DNA from: Polaribacter ponticola
GTDB taxonomy: Bacteria > Bacteroidota > Bacteroidia > Flavobacteriales > Flavobacteriaceae
Length of the DNA stretch: 64,000 nucleotides
Assembly: GCF_026191475.2 (NCBI RefSeq)
Contig: NZ_JAOSLC020000003.1
Coordinates: forward strand, 310,001 to 374,000
Reading direction: 5' to 3'
In this document: one piece after another, positions 8,880 to 17,547 of the stretch
Layout: every line of letters starts with the position of its first letter
How positions within the stretch are numbered: position 1 is the stretch's first letter
Position numbers and translations under genes: made by a program
Notes under the pieces: model-generated
What the model was told of the DNA's origin: nothing
The model's input: the letters and a program-made list of their open reading frames with translations, nothing else
Databases searched by the model: none

Positions 8880-10214
8880 GTGAAGAAACTGTATAACACT
8901 TTATTTTTAAATAATAGATTTTTCTATTCATTAGCAGCAATATCATTATTGCTTGTTGTAGGTTTCTTTGCTCCTATATTTTTTGAAATTTCAAAAGTGT
9001 TACTATTTATTCTATCTACGTTAACAATTATAGATGTAATTATTCTTTATAAGACAAATGATGCTATTAAAGTTAAACGATTTTTACCAGAAAGATTATC
9101 AAATGGAGATGAAAATAAAATTAGCTTAGAATTAAGTAACCGTTTTCCTTTTGTGGCATATTTATCTTTAATTGAAGAATTACCTTTTCAATTTCAAAAA
9201 AGAGATTTTTTCTTTAATCAAATATTGCAAAAAAATGAGGTAAAAACAATTCATTACAACTTAACACCAAAACAAAGAGGTGTTTATCTTTTTGGTCGTA
9301 TTAATGTTTATGCGAATTCAGGTTTAAAATTGGCAACCAAGAAGTTTATTTTAGGAGCAGAAAAAGAATTAAAATGTTACCCTTCTTTTTTAAAACTAAA
9401 AGAATTTAATATTAAGGTATTTAATAATTCAACTACATCATACGGAACAAAGAAAGTAAGAAGAATTGGGCATTCTTTAGAGTTTGAACAAATTAAAGAA
9501 TATGTTTCTGGCGATGATATTAGAACCCTAAACTGGAAAGCAACTGCAAAGCGAAATCAATTAATGGTAAATCAATATATAGAAGAAAAATCACAATCGG
9601 TTTATACCATTATTGATAAAGGTAGAGCAATGCAAATGCAGTTTAATGGATTAAGTTTATTAGATTATGCTATAAATGCAACTTTGGCTATAAGTAATAT
9701 CATCTTAACAAAACAAGATAAAGCTGGTATGTTGTCTTTTTCAACAAAATTAGAAGATATAGTTGTTGCAGAAAGAAGACACTCTCAAATTAGTCTTATT
9801 TCTGAAGCTTTACATAATATTAAAACCGATTTTTCAGAATCGGATTTTAGCACATTATATTCAGTAGTAAAAAGAAAAATTACACAAAGAAGTTTATTAA
9901 TTTTATTTACAAATTTCGAAACTATAGATGGATTAAATAGACAACTACCCTATTTACGTGCTTTAGCAAAAAATCATCTTGTATTAGTTGTGTTTTTTAA
10001 AAATACTGAACTTAATACTTTAATTAATTCTAAAGCGATAACTATACAAGAAGTCTATGACTCTGTAATAGCCGAAAAATTTATGTATGAAAAAAAACAA
10101 ATTGTAAATGAGTTAAAAAAATACGGTATTCATACTGTATTAACATCACCAAAAAGTTTGACAGGAGAAAGCATAAATAAATATTTACAGTTAAAATCTA
10201 GAGGACTTTTTTAA
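8880..10214 (+). CDS. DUF58-domain (vWA-like) protein, MoxR partner
   Basis: 444 residues from a GTG. Two hydrophobic segments near residues 15-55 anchor it in the membrane. The DUF58 signature EYVSGDDIRTLNWKATAKRN lies at about 212-231, followed by a vWA-like fold (VYTIIDKGRAMQ, then AGMLSFSTKLEDIVV). DUF58 proteins almost always accompany MoxR, as here, and are believed to be its substrate or adaptor. It lies 63 bp downstream of MoxR and is the last gene of the cluster. Confidence 0.9.
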   Translation: MKKLYNTLFLNNRFFYSLAAISLLLVVGFFAPIFFEISKVLLFILSTLTIIDVIILYKTNDAIKVKRFLPERLSNGDENKISLELSNRFPFVAYLSLIEELPFQFQKRDFFFNQILQKNEVKTIHYNLTPKQRGVYLFGRINVYANSGLKLATKKFILGAEKELKCYPSFLKLKEFNIKVFNNSTTSYGTKKVRRIGHSLEFEQIKEYVSGDDIRTLNWKATAKRNQLMVNQYIEEKSQSVYTIIDKGRAMQMQFNGLSLLDYAINATLAISNIILTKQDKAGMLSFSTKLEDIVVAERRHSQISLISEALHNIKTDFSESDFSTLYSVVKRKITQRSLLILFTNFETIDGLNRQLPYLRALAKNHLVLVVFFKNTELNTLINSKAITIQEVYDSVIAEKFMYEKKQIVNELKKYGIHTVLTSPKSLTGESINKYLQLKSRGLF

Positions 10215-10258
10215 ATTTTTCTTATTTTTATAAAAAAAGAAATCTCCCCCAAGAAAAT

Positions 10259-10624
10259 ATGAAATGGTACTTTAAAGTTATTTGGCAGTATTTTGATTTT
10301 ACCGGAAGAGCTAGACGTAAGGAATTCTGGGTTTTTACCTTGTGCAATATATTTATTTTATGGGCACTCTCTTCTATAGATACTTATACTGAAAATGAAT
10401 ATTTTTCCATAGCTGCCTATATTTTCTTTGCACTAATTTTTATACCTAGTATAACAGTTTCTCTTAGAAGACTTCACGATGTTGGTAAAACTGGCTGGAA
10501 CTTATTATTAATTTTAATTCCCATAATTGGTTGGTTATGGTTATTAATGTTGTTATGGTTTGTAGGAGAACCTAGAGCTAACAAATGGGGAGCTTACCCA
10601 AAAGGAATTGAAGTTTCAGAATAA
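10259..10624 (+). CDS. DUF805 small membrane protein, copy 1
   Basis: 121 residues with four hydrophobic helices. It opens with KVIWQYFDFTGRARRKEFW, the DUF805 (YhaH) entry motif, and contains SLRRLHDVGKTGWN, the second family motif. No enzymatic role is known for this family. A close paralogue starts 24 bp after its stop, so this is a tandem duplication. Both follow the DUF58 gene on the same strand. Confidence 0.85.
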   Translation: MKWYFKVIWQYFDFTGRARRKEFWVFTLCNIFILWALSSIDTYTENEYFSIAAYIFFALIFIPSITVSLRRLHDVGKTGWNLLLILIPIIGWLWLLMLLWFVGEPRANKWGAYPKGIEVSE

Positions 10625-10647
10625 TTTGTTAAAAAGAGAATATATTT

Positions 10648-11037
10648 ATGAGTTGGTATTTAAAGGTTTTAAATCAATATTTTGATTTTACAGGTAGAGC
10701 TAGAAGAAAAGAATATTGGATGTTTACACTTTTTAGTTTATTTATTTCGTGGGCACTTGCTGTTTTAGATTTAATTTTTCAAACATATATTTTTACAATT
10801 ATCTCTTCTGTGTATTCACTTTTAGTAATTATACCTACTGTTGCGGTTTTAATAAGAAGGTTACATGATATTGGAAAAAGTGGATGGCATATATTTCTTA
10901 TTTTTTTACCTTTTATTGGTTGGATTTGGTTACTAGTTTTACTTTGTATGGAAGGAGAAACTAAACCTAATAAATGGGGAGAAAACCCTAAAGGAAAAGG
11001 TAATGATTTGTTAATAAGCCAGATAGGGGTAGAATAA
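10648..11037 (+). CDS. DUF805 small membrane protein, copy 2
   Basis: 129 residues. It repeats the layout of the preceding gene: NQYFDFTGRARRKEYW near the start, LIRRLHDIGKSGWH in the middle, and a PNKWGENPKG tail. The two proteins share the same motifs at the same spacing but differ through the membrane helices, so the duplication is not recent. Its stop lies 9 bp before the pseudouridine synthase ATG. Family sure, function unknown. Confidence 0.85.
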   Translation: MSWYLKVLNQYFDFTGRARRKEYWMFTLFSLFISWALAVLDLIFQTYIFTIISSVYSLLVIIPTVAVLIRRLHDIGKSGWHIFLIFLPFIGWIWLLVLLCMEGETKPNKWGENPKGKGNDLLISQIGVE

Positions 11038-11046
11038 TTATAATTA

Positions 11047-11754
11047 ATGAGTTTAGAAATCATTTTTGAAGACGATTATCTTTTATGCGTAAACAAACCA
11101 AATAATGTTTTGGTACATCACGCATTTCATTCTAGAAATGTTTCTGAAGAAGCCTCTTTATTACAAATTATTAAAAATGAAACTGGCTTAAAAGTATATC
11201 CAATTCATCGGTTAGACAGAAAAACTTCAGGAATTATTTTACTTGCAAAAGAAACTAATTTTGTGTCAAAATTTCAAGAATTATTTACTAACAACGAAAT
11301 TCAGAAAACCTATTTTGGAATTGTAAGAGGTTATTCACCAGATGAAAAGAAAATAGATTCCCCTGTAAAAGGAAGAGATGCAAACGTACACAAAGAAGCA
11401 TTAACCTATCTAAAAACATTAGAAAAGATAACATTAGAAATCCCTGTAAAACCTTATGATTCTTCTCGATATAGCTTAGTGGAATTATTACCAAAAACAG
11501 GAAGAATGCATCAGTTAAGAGTGCATACCAATAAAATAAGTCATCCCTTAATTGGAGATCCTAAATATGGTGATAAAAACCATAATATTATGTTTGAAAT
11601 AAATTTTGGCTGTAGTAAAATGTTTCTGCATGCTGGAAAATTAAATCTCAAACACCCTTTTACATTTGAAGAACTTATTTTAAATGCAAAATTTCCTATA
11701 GATTGGCTTAACAGGTTTGAGGAATTTAATTGGAAAAACCCACTTACTAAATAA
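11047..11754 (+). CDS. truC: RluA-family pseudouridine synthase (TruC-like)
   Basis: 235 residues. The catalytic motif is HRLDRKTSGIILLAK with the nucleophilic Asp at residue 57. The later GRMHQLRVHTNKISHPLIGDPKYG is the other RluA block. There is no N-terminal S4 domain, and the length fits TruC (tRNA uridine 65) rather than RluC/RluD. It isomerises uridine in RNA in the cytoplasm. The gene ends just before a bidirectional terminator. The substrate assignment is inferred from length and domain content. Confidence 0.85.
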   Translation: MSLEIIFEDDYLLCVNKPNNVLVHHAFHSRNVSEEASLLQIIKNETGLKVYPIHRLDRKTSGIILLAKETNFVSKFQELFTNNEIQKTYFGIVRGYSPDEKKIDSPVKGRDANVHKEALTYLKTLEKITLEIPVKPYDSSRYSLVELLPKTGRMHQLRVHTNKISHPLIGDPKYGDKNHNIMFEINFGCSKMFLHAGKLNLKHPFTFEELILNAKFPIDWLNRFEEFNWKNPLTK

Positions 11755-11765
11755 TGCAAATATAA

Positions 11766-11787
11766 AAACCTGTTAAGAAACAGGTTT
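11766..11787. terminator. Bidirectional rho-independent terminator
   Basis: A perfect 9-bp stem AAACCTGTT / AACAGGTTT with a 4-nt loop is followed by T-rich sequence on both strands. It lies between the convergent ends of the TruC-like gene (11754) and the minus-strand CPxCG gene (11793). Confidence 0.85.
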
Positions 11788-11792
11788 TTTAT

Positions 11793-11972
11793 TTATTGTT
11801 CTAATGAATTAGTTTCAAAAAATATTAATTCACCATTATCAAATTTTAAAGAAATTTCTAGAGGGTTACAACAGACTTCACAATCTTCTATATAAGTTTC
11901 ATTAGTAATACTAGTATCTAAAATCATAGATATTTCTTCCCAACAATAAGAACATTGAAAAAAATGCTCCAC
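11793..11972 (-). CDS. CPxCG-type cysteine-rich mini-protein
   Basis: A 59-residue gene starting with GTG. It reads MEHFFQCSYCWEEISM..., with a Cys7-x2-Cys10 knuckle and a second cluster CEVCC (Cys31, 34, 35) in YIEDCEVCCNPLEI. This matches the CPXCG cysteine-rich family, although the usual proline after the first cysteine is serine here. It probably binds zinc or iron. The GTG shares one base with the TAG stop of the reductase upstream (TAGTG), so it is translationally coupled to it. Confidence 0.85.
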   Translation of the reverse strand: MEHFFQCSYCWEEISMILDTSITNETYIEDCEVCCNPLEISLKFDNGELIFFETNSLEQ

Positions 11973-12979
11973 TATTCCTCTATTACCTTTAAAACAAGCT
12001 TTCCTTTTTTATCTCCAGAAAATAATCTGTTATACGTTTCATGAAAATTTTCGATACCTTCATAAATATCTTCTTTAGATTTCAATTTACCTTCTTGTAA
12101 CCAAATTCCCATTTGTTTTGCTGCTTCACCAAACTTTTTAGTATAATCCATCACTACCATTCCCTGCATAGTAGAACGTGTAACTAAAAGAGATAAATAA
12201 TTACTTGGACCATCTATTTTTGATTTATTATTATATTGAGAAATTGCACCACAGATAACAACTCTAGCATGCATTCTTAATTTACTTAAAGCAGCATCTA
12301 AAATTAAACCACCAACGTTATCGAAAAATACGTCAACTCCTTTTGGACATTTTTCTTTTAATGCAGTATATATATTTTCAGATTTATAATCTATAGCTGC
12401 ATCAAAACCAAGTTCATTAACCACATAATCACATTTCTCTTTTCCTCCTGCAATACCAATTACCTTACAACCTTTAATTTTAGCTATTTGGCCAACAATA
12501 CTTCCAACTGCACCAGCTGCACCAGAAACCAATACAATATCCCCTTCTTTAATTTTACCTACTTCAGTAATTCCAAAATAAGCTGTCATTCCAGGCATAC
12601 CTAAAGTACCTATATACATTGGCATTGGTGCTAAACGTGTATCTACTTTATACCAACTCTCACCAGTTGTAATTGCATATTGTTGCACTCCGCCCCAACT
12701 TGTAACTACATCTCCAATTTCAAATTTAGGGTTTCCGTTATTTTTAATAACTACCCCAATAGAACCAGATCTCATAACATCATCAATTGCAACTGGAGGT
12801 ATATAGGATTTAGAATCATTCATCCAACCGCGCATTGCTGGGTCTAAAGAAATATAATGCTGTTGCACTAAAATTTCTCCTTCTTGTAATTCTGGAATTG
12901 GGTTAGATTCTAATTGCCAAGTATCTGCAGTTGGCACTCCTATTGGTCGTTTTTTAAAGATGATTTGTTTGTTATTCAT
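11972..12979 (-). CDS. Zinc-free NADP-dependent medium-chain reductase (2-alkenal/prostaglandin reductase type)
   Basis: 335 residues, the normal length. The nucleotide-binding motif GAAGAVGSIVGQIAK and the segment FFDNVGGLILDAAL are typical of the leukotriene B4 12-hydroxydehydrogenase group of medium-chain reductases, which reduce double bonds of alpha,beta-unsaturated carbonyls with NADPH. The N-terminal LDPAMRGWM also fits this group. No structural zinc cysteines are seen. Its stop overlaps the start of the small CPxCG gene. The substrate is inferred. Confidence 0.85.
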   Translation of the reverse strand: MNNKQIIFKKRPIGVPTADTWQLESNPIPELQEGEILVQQHYISLDPAMRGWMNDSKSYIPPVAIDDVMRSGSIGVVIKNNGNPKFEIGDVVTSWGGVQQYAITTGESWYKVDTRLAPMPMYIGTLGMPGMTAYFGITEVGKIKEGDIVLVSGAAGAVGSIVGQIAKIKGCKVIGIAGGKEKCDYVVNELGFDAAIDYKSENIYTALKEKCPKGVDVFFDNVGGLILDAALSKLRMHARVVICGAISQYNNKSKIDGPSNYLSLLVTRSTMQGMVVMDYTKKFGEAAKQMGIWLQEGKLKSKEDIYEGIENFHETYNRLFSGDKKGKLVLKVIEE

Positions 12980-13061
12980 TGAATACTATTTTTTTTCGAT
13001 GCTAAATATAATTAAAAATAATTTGAATAAATATTTTAAAAAATATAGAGAGCACATTTTT

Positions 13062-15053
13062 TTAATAATGATGTAAATTAACTATGGCTTCACTTAATTT
13101 ATCTTTACCAAGATACTGCTGTTCTAAATCTGATTGAAATGGAATTGGAGTTTCTAAACTTGCTACTCGTTTTACTGGAGCATCTAAGAATTTGAAACAA
13201 TTTTCAGTAATCAAAGCAGAAACATCACTTGCTATTCCTCCAAACAAAGAATCTTCTTGTACAATTATTGCTTTACCTGTTTTCTTTACTGATTGATAAA
13301 TAGTTGCTGTGTCTAATGGCTGTAAAGTTCTTAAATCAATTACATCTGCTTTAATTTCTGGTAAGTTTTCTAAAGCATCTAAAACCCAATGCACTGCAGC
13401 TCCATAACTAATAATCGTTAAATGAATTCCATCTTTTAATAAAGTAGCTTTACCAATTTCTGTAGTAAAATACCCTTCAGAAACATCTTGATAAACAGAC
13501 CTATACAAACCTTTATGCTCAAAAAACAAAACAGGGTTTGGATCTTCAATAGCACTTGCTAAAAGACCTTTTGCATCTTGTGGAAATGCTGGGTAAACTA
13601 CTTTTAAACCCGGTGTTTTGGTAAACCAAGCTTCGTTAGTTTGGCTATGAAAAGGACCAGCACCAACACCAGCTCCACAAGGCATTCTTACAACAATATC
13701 TGCATTTTGACCCCATCTATAATGAGATTTTGCCAATAAGTTTACTATTGGGTTAAAACCAGAAGAAACAAAATCTGCAAACTGCATTTCCATAACAGAT
13801 TTTACACCATTAATAGATAAACCATAAGCTGCAGAAACTATAGCAGATTCACAAATAGGTGTGTTCCTAACACGATCTTTACCAAAACCCTCAACAAAAC
13901 CATCTGTTATTTTAAAAACACCTCCATATTCAGCAACATCTTGCCCCATAATAACTAAATCATTATGTTTTTCCATAGATAATTTTAATCCATCGGAAAT
14001 AGCATCTACAAAACGAATTTTATTTTTATTAATTGATGGATTTACTGCCTCGTATTCGAAATCTTTATAAACATCTTTTAATTCAGTTTCTAAATTAGGT
14101 GTAATTTTTTCCTCATCAAAAGCTAGTTTTAGGTGTTCATTAATTTCTTTTATAATTTCTTTTCTGTAAGTAGTTTCAATATCATTCGTTAAAATTTTTT
14201 CTTTGATTAAATACTCTTTAAAATTCTCTAAAGGGTCTTTAGCTCCCCAATATTCCATTAAGTCTTCTGGAACATATTTTGTTCCACTTGCTTCTTCATG
14301 ACCGCGCATTCTAAAGGTTTTAAACTCTAAAAGTATAGGTCTAGGTTTTTTACGAACACTTTTAGCTAATTCATCTATTTTAGTATAAACTTCAAGAATA
14401 TTATTCCCATCAACTATATGGCTTTCCATTCCGTAGCCAATTCCTTTATCAGCAATATTTTTACAATTAAACTGTTCTGTTGTTGGTGTAGATAAACCAT
14501 AACCATTATTCTCAACACAAAACAAAACGGGTAAACTCCATACAGATGCTACGTTTAGAGCTTCATGAAAATCTCCTTCACTAGTTCCTCCTTCTCCTGT
14601 AAAAACAGCGCAAACTTTATGGTTTCCTTTTATCTTATTTGCTAATGCAATTCCGTCTGCTATACCTAATTGTGGTCCAAGATGAGAAATCATACCAACA
14701 ATATTAAACTCTTGTGTTCCAAAATGAAAACTACGATCTCTCCCTTTAGTAAACCCATTCATTTTACCTTGCCATTGAGAAAACAATCTATATAAAGGAA
14801 TTTCTCTAGTGGTAAAAACACCTAAATTTCTATGCATTGGTAAAATGTATTCGTCATCCTCTAAAGCAGAAGCAACTCCAACTGAAATAGCCTCTTGTCC
14901 AATACCAGAAAACCACTTCGAAATTTTACCTTGTCTAAGTAAAATCAACATTTTTTCCTCAACTAATCGAGGTTTTAACATTTTTCTATATAAACTAAGT
15001 AATACTTTACTACTTAGTGCAGATTTTAAATTATATTCAATTTTAGTACTCAT
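13062..15053 (-). CDS. Fused alpha/beta 2-oxoacid dehydrogenase E1 (branched-chain type)
   Basis: 663 residues combine both E1 subunits. The alpha half (about 1-320) has the thiamine-diphosphate motif from GEGGTSEGDFHEALN to ENNGYGLS. The beta half (about 340-663) has GQDVAEYGGVFKITDG and FHSQTNEAWF. E1 decarboxylates a 2-oxoacid and transfers the acyl group to the lipoyl arm of E2. Single-chain E1 of this kind is usual in Flavobacteriia and is generally annotated as 2-oxoisovalerate dehydrogenase. The closest downstream neighbour is an Lrp regulator gene behind a terminator. Branched-chain preference is inferred from the family. Confidence 0.9.
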   Translation of the reverse strand: MSTKIEYNLKSALSSKVLLSLYRKMLKPRLVEEKMLILLRQGKISKWFSGIGQEAISVGVASALEDDEYILPMHRNLGVFTTREIPLYRLFSQWQGKMNGFTKGRDRSFHFGTQEFNIVGMISHLGPQLGIADGIALANKIKGNHKVCAVFTGEGGTSEGDFHEALNVASVWSLPVLFCVENNGYGLSTPTTEQFNCKNIADKGIGYGMESHIVDGNNILEVYTKIDELAKSVRKKPRPILLEFKTFRMRGHEEASGTKYVPEDLMEYWGAKDPLENFKEYLIKEKILTNDIETTYRKEIIKEINEHLKLAFDEEKITPNLETELKDVYKDFEYEAVNPSINKNKIRFVDAISDGLKLSMEKHNDLVIMGQDVAEYGGVFKITDGFVEGFGKDRVRNTPICESAIVSAAYGLSINGVKSVMEMQFADFVSSGFNPIVNLLAKSHYRWGQNADIVVRMPCGAGVGAGPFHSQTNEAWFTKTPGLKVVYPAFPQDAKGLLASAIEDPNPVLFFEHKGLYRSVYQDVSEGYFTTEIGKATLLKDGIHLTIISYGAAVHWVLDALENLPEIKADVIDLRTLQPLDTATIYQSVKKTGKAIIVQEDSLFGGIASDVSALITENCFKFLDAPVKRVASLETPIPFQSDLEQQYLGKDKLSEAIVNLHHY

Positions 15054-15111
15054 AAAATATGTATATCATAATTATAACAAACATAATGATAAAGAATATC
15101 ATTGCATAAAA

Positions 15112-15139
15112 AAAACCTTATCAATTCTGATAAGGTTTT
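15112..15139. terminator. Bidirectional terminator between Lrp and E1 genes
   Basis: A 12-bp stem AAAACCTTATCA / TGATAAGGTTTT with a 4-nt loop and T-runs on either side. It lies upstream of the E1 start (15053) and beyond the Lrp stop (15165), so it ends the minus-strand Lrp transcript before the E1 gene. Confidence 0.85.
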
Positions 15140-15164
15140 TTTTATAATTCAAATTATTTAAACA

Positions 15165-15644
15165 CTACAATTCTTTAAAAATTGCATGCATCATTCTTTT
15201 CTTGTCATTAATACTTTCTTCTAAAGCAATCATAGTTTCTGTTCTATTTACTCCAGGTATATCATCTATCTGATAAATAATATCTTTTGCATCATTTGTT
15301 CCTTTTGCTCTTACTTTACAAAATATATTATATTTACCTGCTGTAACATAAGCTACTGTTACGTTTGGTATTCTTCTTAGGTTCTCAATAACAGATTGAG
15401 TCATAGAAGTTTTTTCTAAATAAACACCAACATGCGCTATAAAAGAATAGCCCATTTTTTCGTAATTTAAAGTTAGAGTTGATCCCTGAATAATACCTTC
15501 ATCTTCCATTTTTTTAACACGAACATGAATTGTTCCTGCAGATACTAAAAGCTGTTTTGCAATATCTGTAAATGGAGTTCTAGCGTTTTCTATTAAGATG
15601 TCTAAGATTTGATGATCTATTTCGTCTAAGATAAATTTTTTCAT
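15165..15644 (-). CDS. Lrp/AsnC-family transcriptional regulator
   Basis: 159 residues. An N-terminal helix-turn-helix (ILDILIENARTPFTDIAKQL, then VRVKKMEDEGIIQGS) is followed by an RAM ligand-binding domain with KVRAKGTNDAKDIIYQIDD. Lrp-type proteins sense amino acids and bind DNA as dimers or octamers. Its position next to a probable branched-chain 2-oxoacid dehydrogenase suggests a role in amino-acid metabolism. A terminator separates it from E1. Confidence 0.92.
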   Translation of the reverse strand: MKKFILDEIDHQILDILIENARTPFTDIAKQLLVSAGTIHVRVKKMEDEGIIQGSTLTLNYEKMGYSFIAHVGVYLEKTSMTQSVIENLRRIPNVTVAYVTAGKYNIFCKVRAKGTNDAKDIIYQIDDIPGVNRTETMIALEESINDKKRMMHAIFKEL

Positions 15645-15730
15645 TTTTTTATGTATTATTCAAATTATACGGCAAATTTATGAATTTAATTTAACTAAAC
15701 GTCATTTAAAGTGAGAAATATTTAAGATTT

Positions 15731-16779
15731 TTACTCTTCGAAAACGATTTCGTTGTGTCCAATTTGGTTTTTAAAGTCAATTTTATCCACAATATTTAAT
15801 TTTGAAACCAATTGATTGTTTAAAATTAAGTCGCTATATTGATAAGCAATATCTTTCTCAGAATTTTTATATCTATGTATTACATCATAGAAAGTTTTTG
15901 CATTGTTAGGAATATTAAAATAAGGTTCATATTCTAAAAAAGAGCTTGATATAGCAATATGATAAATTCCTTGTAAGATCGAAAAAAAGTATATTCTCTA
16001 GAAATTTCTCTTTGATAATCATTTGTATAATGACCAGATTCAATTAAAATTGTATTGTAGCCTAATTTTTGAAAATTGTCTCCAGTTGCAGTTGGATAAA
16101 ACTCATCTGTATACCTACCAACAAAATTCGGAATCATATTTTGTAGCATAGCATTCATAACTACAATTACATTCATGGTTTCTTTTCGTCCTTTAGTTAA
16201 TGCTCTTGTAATTTCTTCTGAGGGCGCTAAAAAAGAAATCGTAGCAGGATTTTTAGTACCTTCTACACCAAAAATAGTTCTTTGATCATGTAAGTTAAAA
16301 CAAAATTTCGGGTTAAATTCTTCTAGAACATCTCTTAAAAGGTTACTTTCTTTAGCCACTCTATCTACAGCATCTCTATTTAAATCAATTTTATTTGCGT
16401 TTACTCTAGTGTACGCCTGTGAACCATCAGGATTTAACATCGGGATAAAAACCAATGTACATTCATTTAAAATGGTTTTAAAGACTTCGTTATTTGAATT
16501 AGAAAAACAATTAAATAAGTCGAAAAGAGCTTTTGTTCCCGTACTTTCATTACCATGCATTTGAGACCAAAGTAAAATTTTCTTTTTTCCAGTTCCTATT
16601 TTAAGTTTATAGATAGGTCTTTGCTCTTCTGAAAATCCAAGTTGATTAATTTCAAAAACATCATTGTGTTTTTGAAATAAAATTTCAATATCCTCAAGGG
16701 TAATCCACTTACCATTTAAACTAGTTTCTTTTTGATTTTTAAAATACTCTCTTAATAATTCTGATGATAAAATATTCAC
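15731..16779 (-). CDS. M14-type zinc carboxypeptidase, frameshifted near 15985
   Basis: The zinc motif is SQMHGNESTGTKA (His and Glu ligands), the third ligand lies in NLHDQRTIF, and the catalytic Glu lies in LIESGHYTND. In the sequence as given the frame ends early after ...YTFF. Adding one base to the A7 run at 15982-15988 continues it as SILQGIYHIAISSSFLEYE and on to a stop at 15731, giving about 349 residues. I prefer the GTG at 16779 as start; an in-frame ATG at 16827 is possible. It is divergent from an XRE regulator, with operator-like palindromes between. The break looks like a miscounted homopolymer. Confidence 0.75.
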
Positions 16780-16839
16780 GGTTCTAACTTTATTGAAATA
16801 CAAATTTACAGTATTGAAAATAAGCATCCTATTAAAATG

Positions 16840-16909
16840 TTACAATTGTAAATTAATAAAATGTTACAAATGTAAAGTTAAATTAGGGACAATATATTTA
16901 CTTTTGTAA
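16840..16909. promoter_or_regulatory. Three TTAC-N4-GTAA operator-like palindromes
   Basis: TTACAATTGTAA at 16840-16851, TTACAAATGTAA at 16864-16875 and TTACTTTTGTAA at 16898-16909 share TTAC-N4-GTAA. They lie between the divergent M14 peptidase and XRE genes. Two more lie over the XRE promoter. They are probable binding sites for the XRE protein, which would let it control both genes. Confidence 0.65.
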
Positions 16910-17069
16910 ACCGCAATATTAAAAAATAGTTCTGTGGAATGTAAATGTAAAATTAAAATCAAAAATGGTTTATATTTAAAATTTAATTATTTAATAACCA
17001 AGTTAATACAAGCATCAATTAAAGCTTTAGTTTATGCTTGAATTTTGATTTAAAAAATCTAAAACCATA

Positions 17070-17107
17070 TTACTTTGTAATAACAAAAGAATAATTTACA
17101 TTTGTAA
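17070..17107 (+). promoter_or_regulatory. Bacteroidota promoter of the XRE gene overlapped by two operators
   Basis: The -33 element TTTG (17074-17077) is separated by 19 nt from TACATTTG (17097-17104), which fits the Bacteroidota TTTG-N19-TAnnTTTG promoter. The ATG follows 20 nt later at 17125. The -33 box lies in TTAC-N3-GTAA (17070-17080) and the -7 box lies in TTACATTTGTAA (17096-17107). A protein bound to these palindromes would block both boxes, as in negative autoregulation. Confidence 0.7.
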
Positions 17108-17124
17108 TTAAGCAAAACGTTACA

Positions 17125-17475
17125 ATGATAAACAGTTTAGAATTTACAAATCGTATTAAAAATATCATGGATCATCATCAATTATCAGCCTCTTTATTTG
17201 CTGATAAAATTGGTGTACAGCGCTCTAGTATTTCACATATCTTATCAGGAAGAAACAAACCTAGTTTAGATTTTATTCTAAAAATTACAACAGTTTTTAA
17301 TGACGTAGATATACATTGGTTATTAAACGGAAAAGGAGCTTTTCCTAAAAATACAGTACCAAATTTAACTTCTTCTACTCCATCATTTTTAGAAGCAAAC
17401 CCTAATGATGGAAAGAGAATTCAACGAATAGTAGTTTTTTATGCAGATGGAACTTTTGATGAATATCAGAAATAA
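17125..17475 (+). CDS. XRE-type helix-turn-helix regulator
   Basis: 116 residues. The Cro/C1 helix-turn-helix spans about 8-65 (LSASLFADKIGVQRSSISHI, then RNKPSLDFILKI, then DIHWLLNGKGAF). The C-terminal tail ends IVVFYADGTFDEYQK. Proteins like this bind short palindromes, and the repeated TTAC-N4-GTAA sites upstream, which overlap its own promoter, are good candidates. It is divergent from the M14 peptidase gene. Target genes beyond these two are unknown. Confidence 0.88.
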   Translation: MINSLEFTNRIKNIMDHHQLSASLFADKIGVQRSSISHILSGRNKPSLDFILKITTVFNDVDIHWLLNGKGAFPKNTVPNLTSSTPSFLEANPNDGKRIQRIVVFYADGTFDEYQK

Positions 17476-17547
17476 TATAAATTTACTTTAGTTCTCGAAT
17501 TAATATACTTTAGAAAATCTTAATCAACTAAATAATCTCTACATAAA

